From: Ophiocordyceps camponoti-saundersi (nom. inval.)
Lineage: Eukaryota; Ascomycota; Sordariomycetes; Hypocreales; Ophiocordycipitaceae
Assembly: GCA_003339415.1 (NCBI GenBank)
Contig: PDHQ01000003.1
Coordinates: 310,001-374,000, forward strand
Direction: 5' to 3'
Length of the DNA: 64,000 bases
Numbering within the stretch: the first letter of the stretch is position 1; every line of letters begins with the position of its first letter. Shown here one piece after another: positions 10,292-20,219 of the stretch. The notes beneath the pieces were generated by a model, which made no database searches, was not told the origin of the DNA, and was given only the letters and a program-made list of their open reading frames with translations. The translations under genes and the position numbers were made by a program.

Positions 10292-13021
10292 TGTGACGGT
10301 TGTGAGGAAGAGAAAGAAGGCGTCTGAGGAGGTGAGAAGATGTCAGTTGAGGTCTTTCTGCTTGTCGCAATGGTAGTAACAACAATAACAACAATGAGGC
10401 GGGAGAGGAATGTTGTTAGTGGGAGGGGAGGGGAGGGGAGTGTATGATGTCGGGTAGGAGACAAGACAGAGATAAAACCCGCAGAATGACTCACCTTGTG
10501 AAAGTGCCTCAGCTGTAGGATGGGAGAGGGGGAGCGATGAATATGTGTGTGTATGTGTGTATGTATGTGCGTAGGTGTGTAGGTGTGTAGTATGTACAGT
10601 ATGCGCGTAGGTGGCTTGCCGAGGGAAGAGGAGGAGGAGGAGGAGGAGGGAGGGGGAGAGGAAGAGAAGGATAAGAAGAGAGGATGAGAGGAAGTGGAGG
10701 AGAGGAAAGAAGAGGAAGAAGAGAAGAAGAAGACGTAGAAGCTAGAGTAGAAGATAGAGTTTATTTTTTTTTCCTGCCTTGGAGAAAGAGACAAGTACGA
10801 AGACAAGAAAGGAACAGAGGAAGAGAGAGATAGAGAGGTCCGGATGGGGGTTGAGCGGTTGGTGGGTAAGGCCCATTGCCCATGGGGGGGGAGGGGATAA
10901 CGGATGGATGGATGGGTATATCGCGGACCAGCCGGACTGGAGCGAGGCCGTTTCCGGCGGGGGGGGAGGACAGAGGAGGTAGGGGGGGGGGGGGGGGAAT
11001 AGCGCCATCACTGCTAGGTCTTGCAAGTTGCAGCTACCTACCTTGTGGGTAGTAGCACCTACTACCTAGGTAGGTACGGATACTAACGACTATTTACACG
11101 TTGTCTGTTAGAGGCCTTGTCGGAGGAGACTCCATAACGCTTCCAAGCTTCCCCTCCATCCTCTTCGGCCATGATTTCATTGGTCCGGGAGGGGGAACCA
11201 TGTTGTGATATGCAGGGAATAATGGACGAGAGAGAGTGAGAGTGAGAGAGGTGAGAGAGGTGAGGTGGTGAGGTGGGAAGGCGGAAGGCGGTGTTTAAGC
11301 TGGGCGCACAGTGTGTGTTTCTTTCGCCGCCGATGACGACCAGTTTGAACAGGACCGGATTTTTATTCTTTACATATGACATACGAACACACACATGAAT
11401 GGATAAGTAGGTAGCTAGGTATCAGGCATGCTTGGTCCAGGAACTCTCTGAGAGTGCGTGAGTGAGACAGACAGAGAAAGGGGAGAGAAGGAGAGGACGA
11501 AAATAGAGCATCTCGTGTGCGTATACTGTATGTATGTAGAGACATGGATAGCAAACGATGAACACCAAGACGAGTTCCAAACGACAATAAGAATGGCTTG
11601 ATCGTATGTATATACCTACATCTTACACACATACGACAATCTACACACACACATATATACATACATACATACACTATTCTGTACAAGTCATAGCAAATAT
11701 GTATGCGTATTGCATGTCCGTTTCTCATCGTCTTTGTTTCCACTCATCTTTGTTCTTCCCCAGACTGGCCACGAGGTAAAGCCAAAAGACCAAAGCATAT
11801 TCGAAAAGAAGAAGAAGAAGAAGCCGGAGAAGAAGAGGAAGAAACTCTTTTATATGATAGATAGACCCAAAAAAAACACAAAGCATAATAAACTTAACGT
11901 GGGGTTGCCATCGCGGAAACTCCCGCCGGAAAGAAAAAAATAACAATGCGAGCTTCTCTCCTCTCCCATTATTAACCTCGGCTGCCGGCACTGAAGCGGA
12001 TAGGGATGTTGGATTCCCCATCTCATCTCATCCCACGCCGCCTCCGCCTCCGCCTCGGCCGAAAAAGAAAGGAAGAGTAGACTAGGGAGGGAAGAAGGAA
12101 GGAAGGGAAAGAGAGGGAAAAGAAACATGAGCTGGGAGGGAGGGAGAAGGGGGGAGAAGAGAAACGACGTCGCTTACTTGACCAGCTGATGACCCGGTCA
12201 CACACACACCACCATTTCCCGGAGCTGCTCTTCTTCTCTGTCTATTGTATTACACGAGCCGCCATAGAGAGAGAGGGAGAGAAGGACAGCCGTGTTGTTC
12301 ATACATACATACATACATACACTAACTCACTCACTCACTCACTCTACATGCCTCATCATCGTGCTCCCAAGAGAAAGAAAAAGACAAAGAAAAAATCCCA
12401 ATCACCGCGTCTCAGCTTTTACACATGAACATATCCCCGTAAACTCTTGGCCTTCCCTGGTAAAGAAAAGCTGCGACAGCCAAGTAATCCTCCTCCCCCC
12501 TCCCCTGTCCCTACCTGAAGAAGTTGCACCATCCCGGGCGTCCGGGGGGGGGCAAGGAAAAGAAGGGGATTTTCAGTCCAACAACAAGACACCCTCCCAA
12601 GACTCTTTTCTCCTTCTCTACACAGTGTCCGGGATCACCTGGTAGCCTGAGCCAGACTCAAACTTGACACAGAATCGTCCTCCGTCATGTTGTACCTATT
12701 CCATCTTTCCTCACATGACCTATCTGGTAAGCGGCAACGGTGACCTTCGTTAGTAGGTAGCCGCAAGGGTAAGGTAGGTAGGTAGTCATTTCAACAGCGG
12801 GCGCCAGGAGGTTTTAGGCAGCCGAACACATCACCTTCAAACCCCCCCCCCCCCCTCCACCAATCCTCCCCTCCCCTATATTCATTCGTTTCCCGGCGAA
12901 AGACGCAAGAACAGGAAAACCCTCAAGAAAGAGTCGTCATCGTCAGCAAAAGAAGTTGTCTATTTTTTCCTATCAGACTTACATCTTTTCATCTTGTCCG
13001 TCGTACGGAGAAACAGCCACA
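10292..13021. other. 2.7-kb low-complexity intergenic region
   Basis: This lies between divergent genes: the small membrane protein (-) and MOT1 (+). It is dominated by purine/pyrimidine tracts (GAGGAG, GGGA), TG/CA and ATAC microsatellites (for example 10540-10600, 11610-11670 and 12300-12350) and poly-G/poly-C runs (10983-10998, 12841-12856). A 12-bp palindrome, CTACCTAGGTAG, is at 11062-11073. Open frames here translate to simple-sequence Ser/Leu/Phe or Lys-rich strings and are not credible genes. The left 200-450 bp probably contain a 5'-leader intron of the small gene. Confidence 0.5.
10421..10440 (+). repeat. G-rich tract with G-quadruplex potential
   Basis: The + strand reads gggaggggaggggaggggag, four runs of three or four G separated by single A. 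It fits the simple quadruplex pattern and lies in what I infer to be a 5' intron of the small membrane protein gene, as C-runs in its transcript. Confidence 0.45.
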
Positions 13022-14485
13022 ATGTCGCCTCCCTGGCTAGCTCGCCTTCGTCGCGTAAACCGGCACAACCTGACGACGTTTCGCCGCGCGCCTCTGGCCG
13101 AAATCTCGGGCTCGCTTGGCGATCTTGGCACGCTGCTGCCGCTCATGATCGCTCTCGCCGTCGATGGCTACATCCAACTGGGCTCGACGCTCGTCTTTTC
13201 AGGCATCTTCAACATCCTCACCGGCTTGGCTTTCGGCATCCCTTTGCCCGTTCAACCCATGAAGGTAAGAGACGAGATGGAGCCCGACTTAATGTTTCTT
13301 CCTTCCCTCCCCTTTCCTTTCTACTTCGGCTGCAGCCACTGAATGAGAAACAAAAAAAAATTTCCCGTATTGTACATTATGTTACAGGCCATAGCCTCGG
13401 CTGCCATTTCCGGCCGAGAGGACCCATCCATGGGCGTCGTCGTCGCCGCCGGCCAGTGGGTCGCCGTGGCCGTGCTGTTCATGAGCCTCACCGGCTTGCT
13501 ACGTTGGGCCGCCCGCGTCGTTCCCGTGCCCGTCGTCAAGGGCATCCAGCTGGGCGCCGGCCTGTCCTTGATCCTTGGCGCCGGTTCGTCTCTCTTGCAG
13601 CCCCTGGCCTGGCTTCGCCCCGTGCTCGACAACCGGCTCTGGGCCTTGTTCGCATTCTTAGTCCTCATCGGCACCCAGCGTTGGTCTCGCTTCCCCTATG
13701 CGCTGTGCTTCTTCCTTCTCGCCATGGTCTTTGCTCTCATTTCCGTCCTCTCGTCGCATCACAGCTCCCTGCCCCGGTTCCACGTCTGGCACCCTTACTT
13801 TGTCTTGCCCACCTGGCTGGGTCATCATGACGCCCCGGCTCTGTGGATGGCCATCGGTCAACTGCCATTGACGACGCTCAACTCCATCATCGCCGTCTGC
13901 GCACTGGCCTCCGATCTGCTCCCGGATCTGCCTCAACCGTCGGTGACGAGCGTCGGTCTTAGCGTGGCCCTCATGAATCTCTCCGGCACCTGGTTCGGAG
14001 CCATGCCCGTCTGCCACGGCGCCGGCGGTCTGGCGGCCCAGTATCGCTTCGGCGCCCGGAGCGGAGCCAGCATCGTCTTCCTCGGGCTCGTCAAGCTCGT
14101 GCTGGGCCTCGTCTTCGGCGAGACCCTGGTCGACATCCTGCGCGGCTATCCAAAGAGCCTGCTGGGTATCATGGTCCTCGCCGCCGGCCTCGAGCTGGCC
14201 AAGGTGGGGCAGTCCCTTAACCAGGGGGCTTCGGACCTGTGGTCCCAGGACGACGGCGGCATATCGACGGCAAGGCACCGCGACCTCGGCGACGATGAAC
14301 GCCAGGAAAGGTGGACGATTATGCTCATGACTACGGCCGGCATACTGGCCTTTCGCAACGACGCCGTCGGCTTCCTGGCCGGCATGCTTTGCCACGGGGC
14401 TTACAGGCTTGCTCCCTGGCTCTCAAAGCGCATATCTGGGATCTCGGGCCGGTCAAGCGAGGCGGACCCATTGCTCAGGAGGTAG
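13022..14485 (+). CDS. Molybdate transporter, MOT1 family
   Basis: Two exons (13022-13264 and 13388-14485) with a 123-bp intron (gtaaga...gttacag) encode 446 residues. The protein is almost entirely hydrophobic helices. It carries the family signatures: SGSLGDLGTLLPL near residue 28-42 in the first helix, PVQPMKAIASAAI across the splice, and MPVCHGAGGLAAQYRFGARSG about two thirds along. MOT1 proteins are high-affinity molybdate importers related to sulfate permeases but lacking the STAS domain, and none is visible here. Molybdate supplies the cofactor of nitrate reductase and other molybdoenzymes; none of those genes is in this window. The C-terminus is short and hydrophilic. Start ATG at 13022 follows a pyrimidine-rich leader. 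Confidence 0.88.
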
Positions 14486-15162
14486 AAGCGTTATTCGTAC
14501 ATACATACACAGCACGCGGGTTACATAAGAAGCGGAAAGCATCGATGTTGTGGTGAGTTCAAGAGGTGCATGGTATGATGCTGCCGTGCTGGGCTGGCGC
14601 ATGGCCTTTTCTCCGCATGTCTTGTACATACATACCTACATACATTGATACGCACATGCATTACAGGTGACGCGTGTAAGGACTATGTCTGTATGTGTTC
14701 TTACTTCTTACACGTGCGTGTGTGAGAAGAAGCGGGAAGTCTGCCTGCTTGCTTGCTTAGGGGCAGACATATGTATCCTTTACTTAGTACCTACCTGGCA
14801 AATTCCCTAGTACCTACCAGCCTTCCTCTCGTATCATCGTGTGTCTTCTAGTGTCTGTCCCATCATGAGGGTTTGCTACGGTCCAATTTAGCCAGATCCC
14901 GACCACCTCTATGTATGATCAAGTGTGTGCAACTTGCGGATGGAAAGACCAAACCCAAACAGTGGAGTGCAATTTCCCGGCCAATCATCTCTCCTCCCTT
15001 CATCCAACCAGCCAGCATCAGCACCGCTATCGCGGGGAGGAGGGGGGCTTCCTGAGTAGACAGTACTTCTAGAATCTCCTACGCGTAACTAATTAAGTAA
15101 GTACTCACGACATCACCCCCCCCCCCTCTCCTCCTCCCCATAGCACCGTTGTGCAAATATCC
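14486..15162. other. Forkhead gene upstream region
   Basis: This 677-bp region between MOT1 and the forkhead gene contains TACATACA microsatellites (about 14500-14660) and pyrimidine tracts. A C-run ends in ccccatag at about 15143, which could be the acceptor of a 5'-leader intron. No gene is visible. Confidence 0.45.
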
Positions 15163-18100
15163 ATGGCCCGAGCCTGCCCATCGCCGACAGCCTCCACCAA
15201 AGGAGAAAGCCATCAGGCACGAAGCAGACGCTTCTCATCCTCGGCCAAGGCGCCGTCGCCAGCCATGGCTTCGACCAGCGACGGGACCGCCCGCGACAAG
15301 GTGCTGGAGCCTGGCTCTGACATGTCGCCTCCCGCGCAGCTTCGCGCCGTTCACAAGGACGACGACGACGACGACGATCATGACGACGACGACGAGGGTA
15401 AAGCCGTCGCTGCCGCTAATAAATCTTCTTCTGCGACCAGACCCGAACCTACCGCCAAAGTCGTCGCATCGCCTGCGCCTGCATGTGTGACTGGACACAT
15501 TGCAGTCGCCGCTGAGCCACCTGCTGCCTCTCCTCCCGCGCGACCGTCGACGCCATCACCTAACCGCCGTCCGCCAGACTCGATCCCGCTGACCAGGAGC
15601 TCCGCAGAGCCTGAGCGGACGCATCATCAACAGCCTGCTCAGGACCCCGAGAACACCATGTCGGATCCCTTGGCGCCCTTGACGCCCTTCATGGGCTCCA
15701 GCCTATCCAACATGGACTACCCGGCCTACCGCTTCATGATGGCTCTCGCCTCCGCCAACGCCGATAAGAGGACGCCTCCCCCGACTGTCACGCCGTCCCA
15801 AGTTACCCTACCCAACCCGGCCGACGGAAACCACTTCGGCCTGATCCATGGGCATGGCCACGGCCTGGGGCGCCACGCTGCCCCTGACAACGGCCTCGAG
15901 TCCTTCTCGCGCATAGAGTTCGCCGACAGCGTCTTCCAGATGACCACTCACTCCGTAATCATCGGCCGCGATCAGCGCGCCCTCGAGCAGGCCCGCCTCG
16001 ACGAGAAGCGCGCCCTCGAGTACAGGCGTCGCGTCGAGGACAACGCCAGCAAGGGTCTCCCGCCTCCGTCCCCGATCCGGCACGACCGCTGCAAGTTCAG
16101 TAAATCCTATGTCAGCGAAGAAGGCGGCATGCTCGGCCCCGAGTCCGATAGCGAGGACAGCGGCCGTCCGCCAAAGCGCCGCAAGACGAGTTCCGGCCCG
16201 TCCTCGTACGTCAGCAACAACGACGACGCTCAGGACAGCAACATCATCTCTGACCGGCAATACGTCTCTCATACCCCGGGCGCCGCCGCCGTCGACCTCA
16301 CCAACTTACGCCCGTCGCCCTCGCACACCCCCTTCATCGGCATTCACTCTCCCGGCCCCGACATCGCCACCAAGACCAAGGCCATTTCCCGCGAGCACCT
16401 CAAGATCGCGTACAATGAGGAAACGGGCGTCTTCGAGGCCATTCCCCTGCATAAGAACGGCTTCTTCTGCGAGGATGTCCATCACAAGAGTGACACCGTC
16501 GTCCTGCGCTGCGGCGATCGACTACAGATCAAAGACGTCGGCTTTCGCTTCATCATCAACGGCGTCGAGAGGGGTTTTACCGGCGCCGAGGAGTTCCTCG
16601 AGGAGGAAGCCGCCAGGAAGCAGGGGCGGGATGCTAACGGAGGCAAGGAGATGAGCTTTGACTTTGAGCAGTCGCACGGCAACGGCAAGATTCAGTACAC
16701 TAGCGATGAGCTGTCAGACCTCGTCACCCCGCCGCAGCTTTCTGATTTCGGTGACGCGGCCGAGCCGGAGCAGCCAGAGCCTGAAGCGAAGACGGAAGAC
16801 CGTGGAAAGGCACCGGAGCCCGACCCGACGGCGTTGTTGCCACAGCCGCCAAAGAAGAGGGGCCCCGGCCGACCGCCGAAGAACGGAATCATGTCTAAGC
16901 GAGAGCAGCGCCTTCTTAAGAAGCAGCAGCAGCTACAGCAGCAAGAGCAGAAGCAGCTGGAACAGCAGCAACGGCTTCAGCAGCAGCAGCAGGATGGCGT
17001 AGCCGATGAGGCTCTCCCTCAAGCGCCGTCGACCGAGCCTCCTCTGAAGAGAAAGGTGGGGCGGCCCCGGAAGCATCCGCTGCCGGAAGACGGGGGCGGC
17101 GACCGACCGGAGAAGCGTAGGTACAAGCCGAGGAAACCAAAGAACGAGGATGGCGCCGTCGGATCCGACGCCGAGAGGCGAGCTCGAGAAAAGAAGGACA
17201 GGAAGGCGAGGCCCAAGTCGCCGCCCTTGGAGCTCAAGATGGAGAATTACTCGGAGGAACAGCTGCAGAAGCCGAACAAGAACTACGGCATCCTCATCGA
17301 CGAGGCGCTGGCGGCCGCCGGACCTGACGGTCTGACGCTCAAGCAGATTTACAAGAGGATATGTCAGCGCTATCCCTGGTTCCATTTCCATACCGAGACC
17401 AAGGGCTGGGAGAGTAGCGTACGGCACAACCTGATAGGGAACGAGGCTTTCAAGAAGGACGAGTCGACAAACCGATGGTCTCGCAACCACGAGATCGCGC
17501 TCGATGCCGGCAAGAAGCGGAAAGTGGCGTCGCCGGAGCGCGTCCTGGCCGGGCAGCAGGCCTACGGGTCTTATGCGTTCACTTACGGCGGAGGCGGCGG
17601 CGGCGCACAGCAGCAAATGCCGACGTCCGGATACGCTCCGGGCTACCACCCGACGCCGGGATTCCCGACGCAGCCGACTCAGCCGCCGGCGCTGCCTTCT
17701 GCTCTGCCGCCCTCTGCTCCGCCGAACGGGCCCATGAACCAGCAGCTCATGGCCCGCCCTACCGGACCGTCGCCGCAAGTGCACGTCTACGTGGCGCCGC
17801 CGGCTCGGACGACAGCCGTCGCGGGAGCCCAGCCGGGAGGGTACAGTTCCCCCTACATACCGCGGCCTCCGGCTCTGGCCCCGACCCCGGTGAAAGCGGA
17901 GAACGGCGCAACGACCGGTGCTCCCCTTGCGCCGGCGGTGCCGTCTTCAGCTCAGGCCGACGACGCCGTTCAGAAGGCAACGGCGGCCCAACCGTTGACG
18001 ACGACGACGCCTTCGACCCCAGCAGCGCCAGTTCGGCCGGTGGCGAACCAGCGGCTTCTTCAGGCCGTCGTCAAACTCAAGAACGGGCTCATAAGTAACT

Positions 18101-18675
18101 TTGAGCGAGCGAACAACCCACAAGCCGAAGCCATCGTCATGTCGGCCCTCAACCGCGTCATTGGGCTCAAGCAGGGGCCGGGGAGCAACGACAACCTCGA
18201 GAAGGTTTGCATGCATGCCATCAACCAGGTCATCGAAGGTTACCTCGTCAAGAACAGGAGTTCGGAACCGGCAGGCGCGTCTTCGTCGTCATCTTCGACG
18301 TCCTCGCCTGCGACGCCGGATCCACCGACGATGCTCGACCCCCAGGTGCTCAAGTCTCTCAACGGCTTCAAGGCGGTGTCGATCAGGGCGCTCAAGGGTC
18401 GGCTGGGAGAGGCCCGGGCCGAAGACATGGCCCTTTCGGCCATCGATCGCGTCCTCGGTCTCTCTGACACGAGCTCCTTTGCTTCGACGGGGCAACAGAG
18501 CAATGGTAGCTTTGACGGCGTGGAGCAGCATCTCATGAAGTCTGTTCGTCAGCTTCTTATTGGGATGAATCAGCAGCTTCCCCGGAGCCAAGATGCGCCT
18601 CCTCCTGCGCCGCCTCCTGCTCCTGCGCCTCCTCCTCCACCTCCGCCTCCGCCTCCCCAGCAGGCAGGTAATTAG
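15163..18675 (+). CDS. Forkhead transcription factor with FHA domain (Fkh1/Fkh2 type)
   Basis: This single long exon encodes about 1170 residues. An FHA domain spans about 250-465, with the GR of HSVIIGRD at 268-269, SREH at 409-412, and a final strand FRFIINGVERG. A forkhead DNA-binding domain is at about 702-772, with GLTLKQIYKRICQRYPWF, then SSVRHNLIGNEAFKK and WSR. FHA plus forkhead is the architecture of yeast Fkh1/Fkh2 and their filamentous orthologues, nuclear regulators of cell cycle and development. Between them lie two AT-hook-like motifs (RGPGRPPK, VGRPRKHP) and a Gln-rich stretch (about 586-608). The C-terminus holds two related helical repeats (about 962-1031 and 1057-1136) and ends in poly-Pro. 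The first in-frame ATG is at 15163; later Met codons near residues 35 and 165 are alternatives. Confidence 0.9.
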   Translation: MARACPSPTASTKGESHQARSRRFSSSAKAPSPAMASTSDGTARDKVLEPGSDMSPPAQLRAVHKDDDDDDDHDDDDEGKAVAAANKSSSATRPEPTAKVVASPAPACVTGHIAVAAEPPAASPPARPSTPSPNRRPPDSIPLTRSSAEPERTHHQQPAQDPENTMSDPLAPLTPFMGSSLSNMDYPAYRFMMALASANADKRTPPPTVTPSQVTLPNPADGNHFGLIHGHGHGLGRHAAPDNGLESFSRIEFADSVFQMTTHSVIIGRDQRALEQARLDEKRALEYRRRVEDNASKGLPPPSPIRHDRCKFSKSYVSEEGGMLGPESDSEDSGRPPKRRKTSSGPSSYVSNNDDAQDSNIISDRQYVSHTPGAAAVDLTNLRPSPSHTPFIGIHSPGPDIATKTKAISREHLKIAYNEETGVFEAIPLHKNGFFCEDVHHKSDTVVLRCGDRLQIKDVGFRFIINGVERGFTGAEEFLEEEAARKQGRDANGGKEMSFDFEQSHGNGKIQYTSDELSDLVTPPQLSDFGDAAEPEQPEPEAKTEDRGKAPEPDPTALLPQPPKKRGPGRPPKNGIMSKREQRLLKKQQQLQQQEQKQLEQQQRLQQQQQDGVADEALPQAPSTEPPLKRKVGRPRKHPLPEDGGGDRPEKRRYKPRKPKNEDGAVGSDAERRAREKKDRKARPKSPPLELKMENYSEEQLQKPNKNYGILIDEALAAAGPDGLTLKQIYKRICQRYPWFHFHTETKGWESSVRHNLIGNEAFKKDESTNRWSRNHEIALDAGKKRKVASPERVLAGQQAYGSYAFTYGGGGGGAQQQMPTSGYAPGYHPTPGFPTQPTQPPALPSALPPSAPPNGPMNQQLMARPTGPSPQVHVYVAPPARTTAVAGAQPGGYSSPYIPRPPALAPTPVKAENGATTGAPLAPAVPSSAQADDAVQKATAAQPLTTTTPSTPAAPVRPVANQRLLQAVVKLKNGLISNFERANNPQAEAIVMSALNRVIGLKQGPGSNDNLEKVCMHAINQVIEGYLVKNRSSEPAGASSSSSSTSSPATPDPPTMLDPQVLKSLNGFKAVSIRALKGRLGEARAEDMALSAIDRVLGLSDTSSFASTGQQSNGSFDGVEQHLMKSVRQLLIGMNQQLPRSQDAPPPAPPPAPAPPPPPPPPPPQQAGN

Positions 18676-20219
18676 GGATGGTTAGTACCAGGCAAAAGCT
18701 TGCGTCAGCCCTCTATACCTAGTTACCTTGTCAACTACCTTTTTTGAAGGGGTTTTTCTTCTTCTTCTTTTTTCCTCTTGTGCAACCTTCTCCCCCTCGC
18801 CCCCTTTTACGAGGTTGGTCTCACGGCGTGTAATGGTTCCTGTTTGCTGTCCTTTTATTTTCTTTCCATATTGGGTTCTTTTTTTTTTTTTTGCTGCTTT
18901 CCTTGTTCTACCTCGTTTCTCATGGGTTACACCTTTACAGCTGTGGCCCCGTGACGGGAAAGGGGGGAAAGGGGAAAGAGAGAGGGGGGGGGGCGCAAAG
19001 AAGAGAGAGATTATATGAGTTGGAGCTGGCTTTTAGGGGGGGGGGGGGTTAAAGAGGGAGTGAGGCTTTTACCGTGTTGAATGAATATATCCATTTGTAG
19101 TGTTAATCCTAAGATGTTGGTGTCGATCGCTGTGGAGGCGGGAAATGCCATGATTGACGGATGGCTGTTCGTTGATGATGATCCGCTAGCGGAGATGGTG
19201 TCGATTCACTTCTGGTCTATGATGACGAATATTTGGTCTGCTCAGCTAGCTGGAAGGTACCTACCTAGGTTGGCGAGGGCTAAGACGGCGATGATGCCCT
19301 TCACACGGTAAACTCGCTCATGCCAACGCGATAATCATCCTGACACCCGGCAACTGTGTAAGTAGCACAAAACGAAAGAAACACTCTTCTTCACTGCCTA
19401 TTTCACGAGATGGGACATGTCATGTGAGTACGTGCAGATAGCAATCTACCCACCCACCACGTATCGATCTCATCTTCCCAACCTCGCCTTCACATCTCAT
19501 CATCACCCACCAACCCAAAGCAGAAACAAGACGATAAAAGGGATGAAAGACATTAATTCTTTACGAAGCGATAAAAAGAGAAATCGTTTGAAAGGAAAAA
19601 AAAAAGAAGCAAAATCTTAAGCTGCTCGCTCAACATCTTCTCCTCCTCCCCTTTCTCCTCGCTCAACATCTTCTCCTCCCCCCCCCCCATTTCTCCCCCC
19701 CTTTCTCCTCGTAACAAATAGTCATTGCTATTTACCTTGAATCCTTTACTTCTCTCATTAACCCGTTATCGTCCCTTTCCATACTCCCTTTCCATTCCCT
19801 TCTTGCTTCCAGTCCCTTTCCCACCCTTCATTCTCTCGCGCAGGAAACCCCGTCTCCATCGTCGTGACGGGGTGCAATTTTTTTGCGGGACGGGGATTAG
19901 GGGGGGGGACAGGAATGGTGAGAGAATTAGATGGAGACGAGGAATCTGTCGGGATACATGACTATAAGGGAGGACGACAGAGAGGGGAAGGGGGGGGAGA
20001 AGAAGTGAGGGAGGAAGGGGAAGAGAGAGAGAAAGTGCGTCTTTTTGTACCATAGAAGAAGAAAACAAGGAAAAGAAGAAAGGGAAGAAAAAGGGGGGGG
20101 ATCAAAATCAAGCTCTCGTCATACACACACTGTGCCACATGCATCAATCACATGCATCAGTCGTAACCTCTTCCCTCCCGGCCTCGCCCACCAGTCATCA
20201 TCTTCCTCCGAAAAGCCTC
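18676..20219. other. 1.5-kb convergent intergenic region
   Basis: This separates the 3' ends of the forkhead gene (+) and the Boi-like gene (-). It contains T-runs (about 18880), G-runs (about 18986 and 19036), pyrimidine-rich blocks at 19640-19710 and a purine-rich block at 19880-20100. It probably holds two long 3' untranslated regions. No gene is visible. Confidence 0.5.

Noticed and set aside
10138..10806. 222-codon minus-strand frame over the small membrane protein and its upstream DNA
   Set aside because: Its translation is mostly Ser/His/Thr simple sequence from microsatellites, and it ignores the good splice sites. The two-exon model in a different frame gives a membrane protein.
13658..14395. 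245-codon minus-strand frame over MOT1
   Set aside because: It is a mirror of the GC-rich transporter exon and has no domain features.
16933..17784. 283-codon minus-strand frame over the forkhead gene
   Set aside because: It is antisense to the forkhead domain and is Arg/Leu low-complexity.
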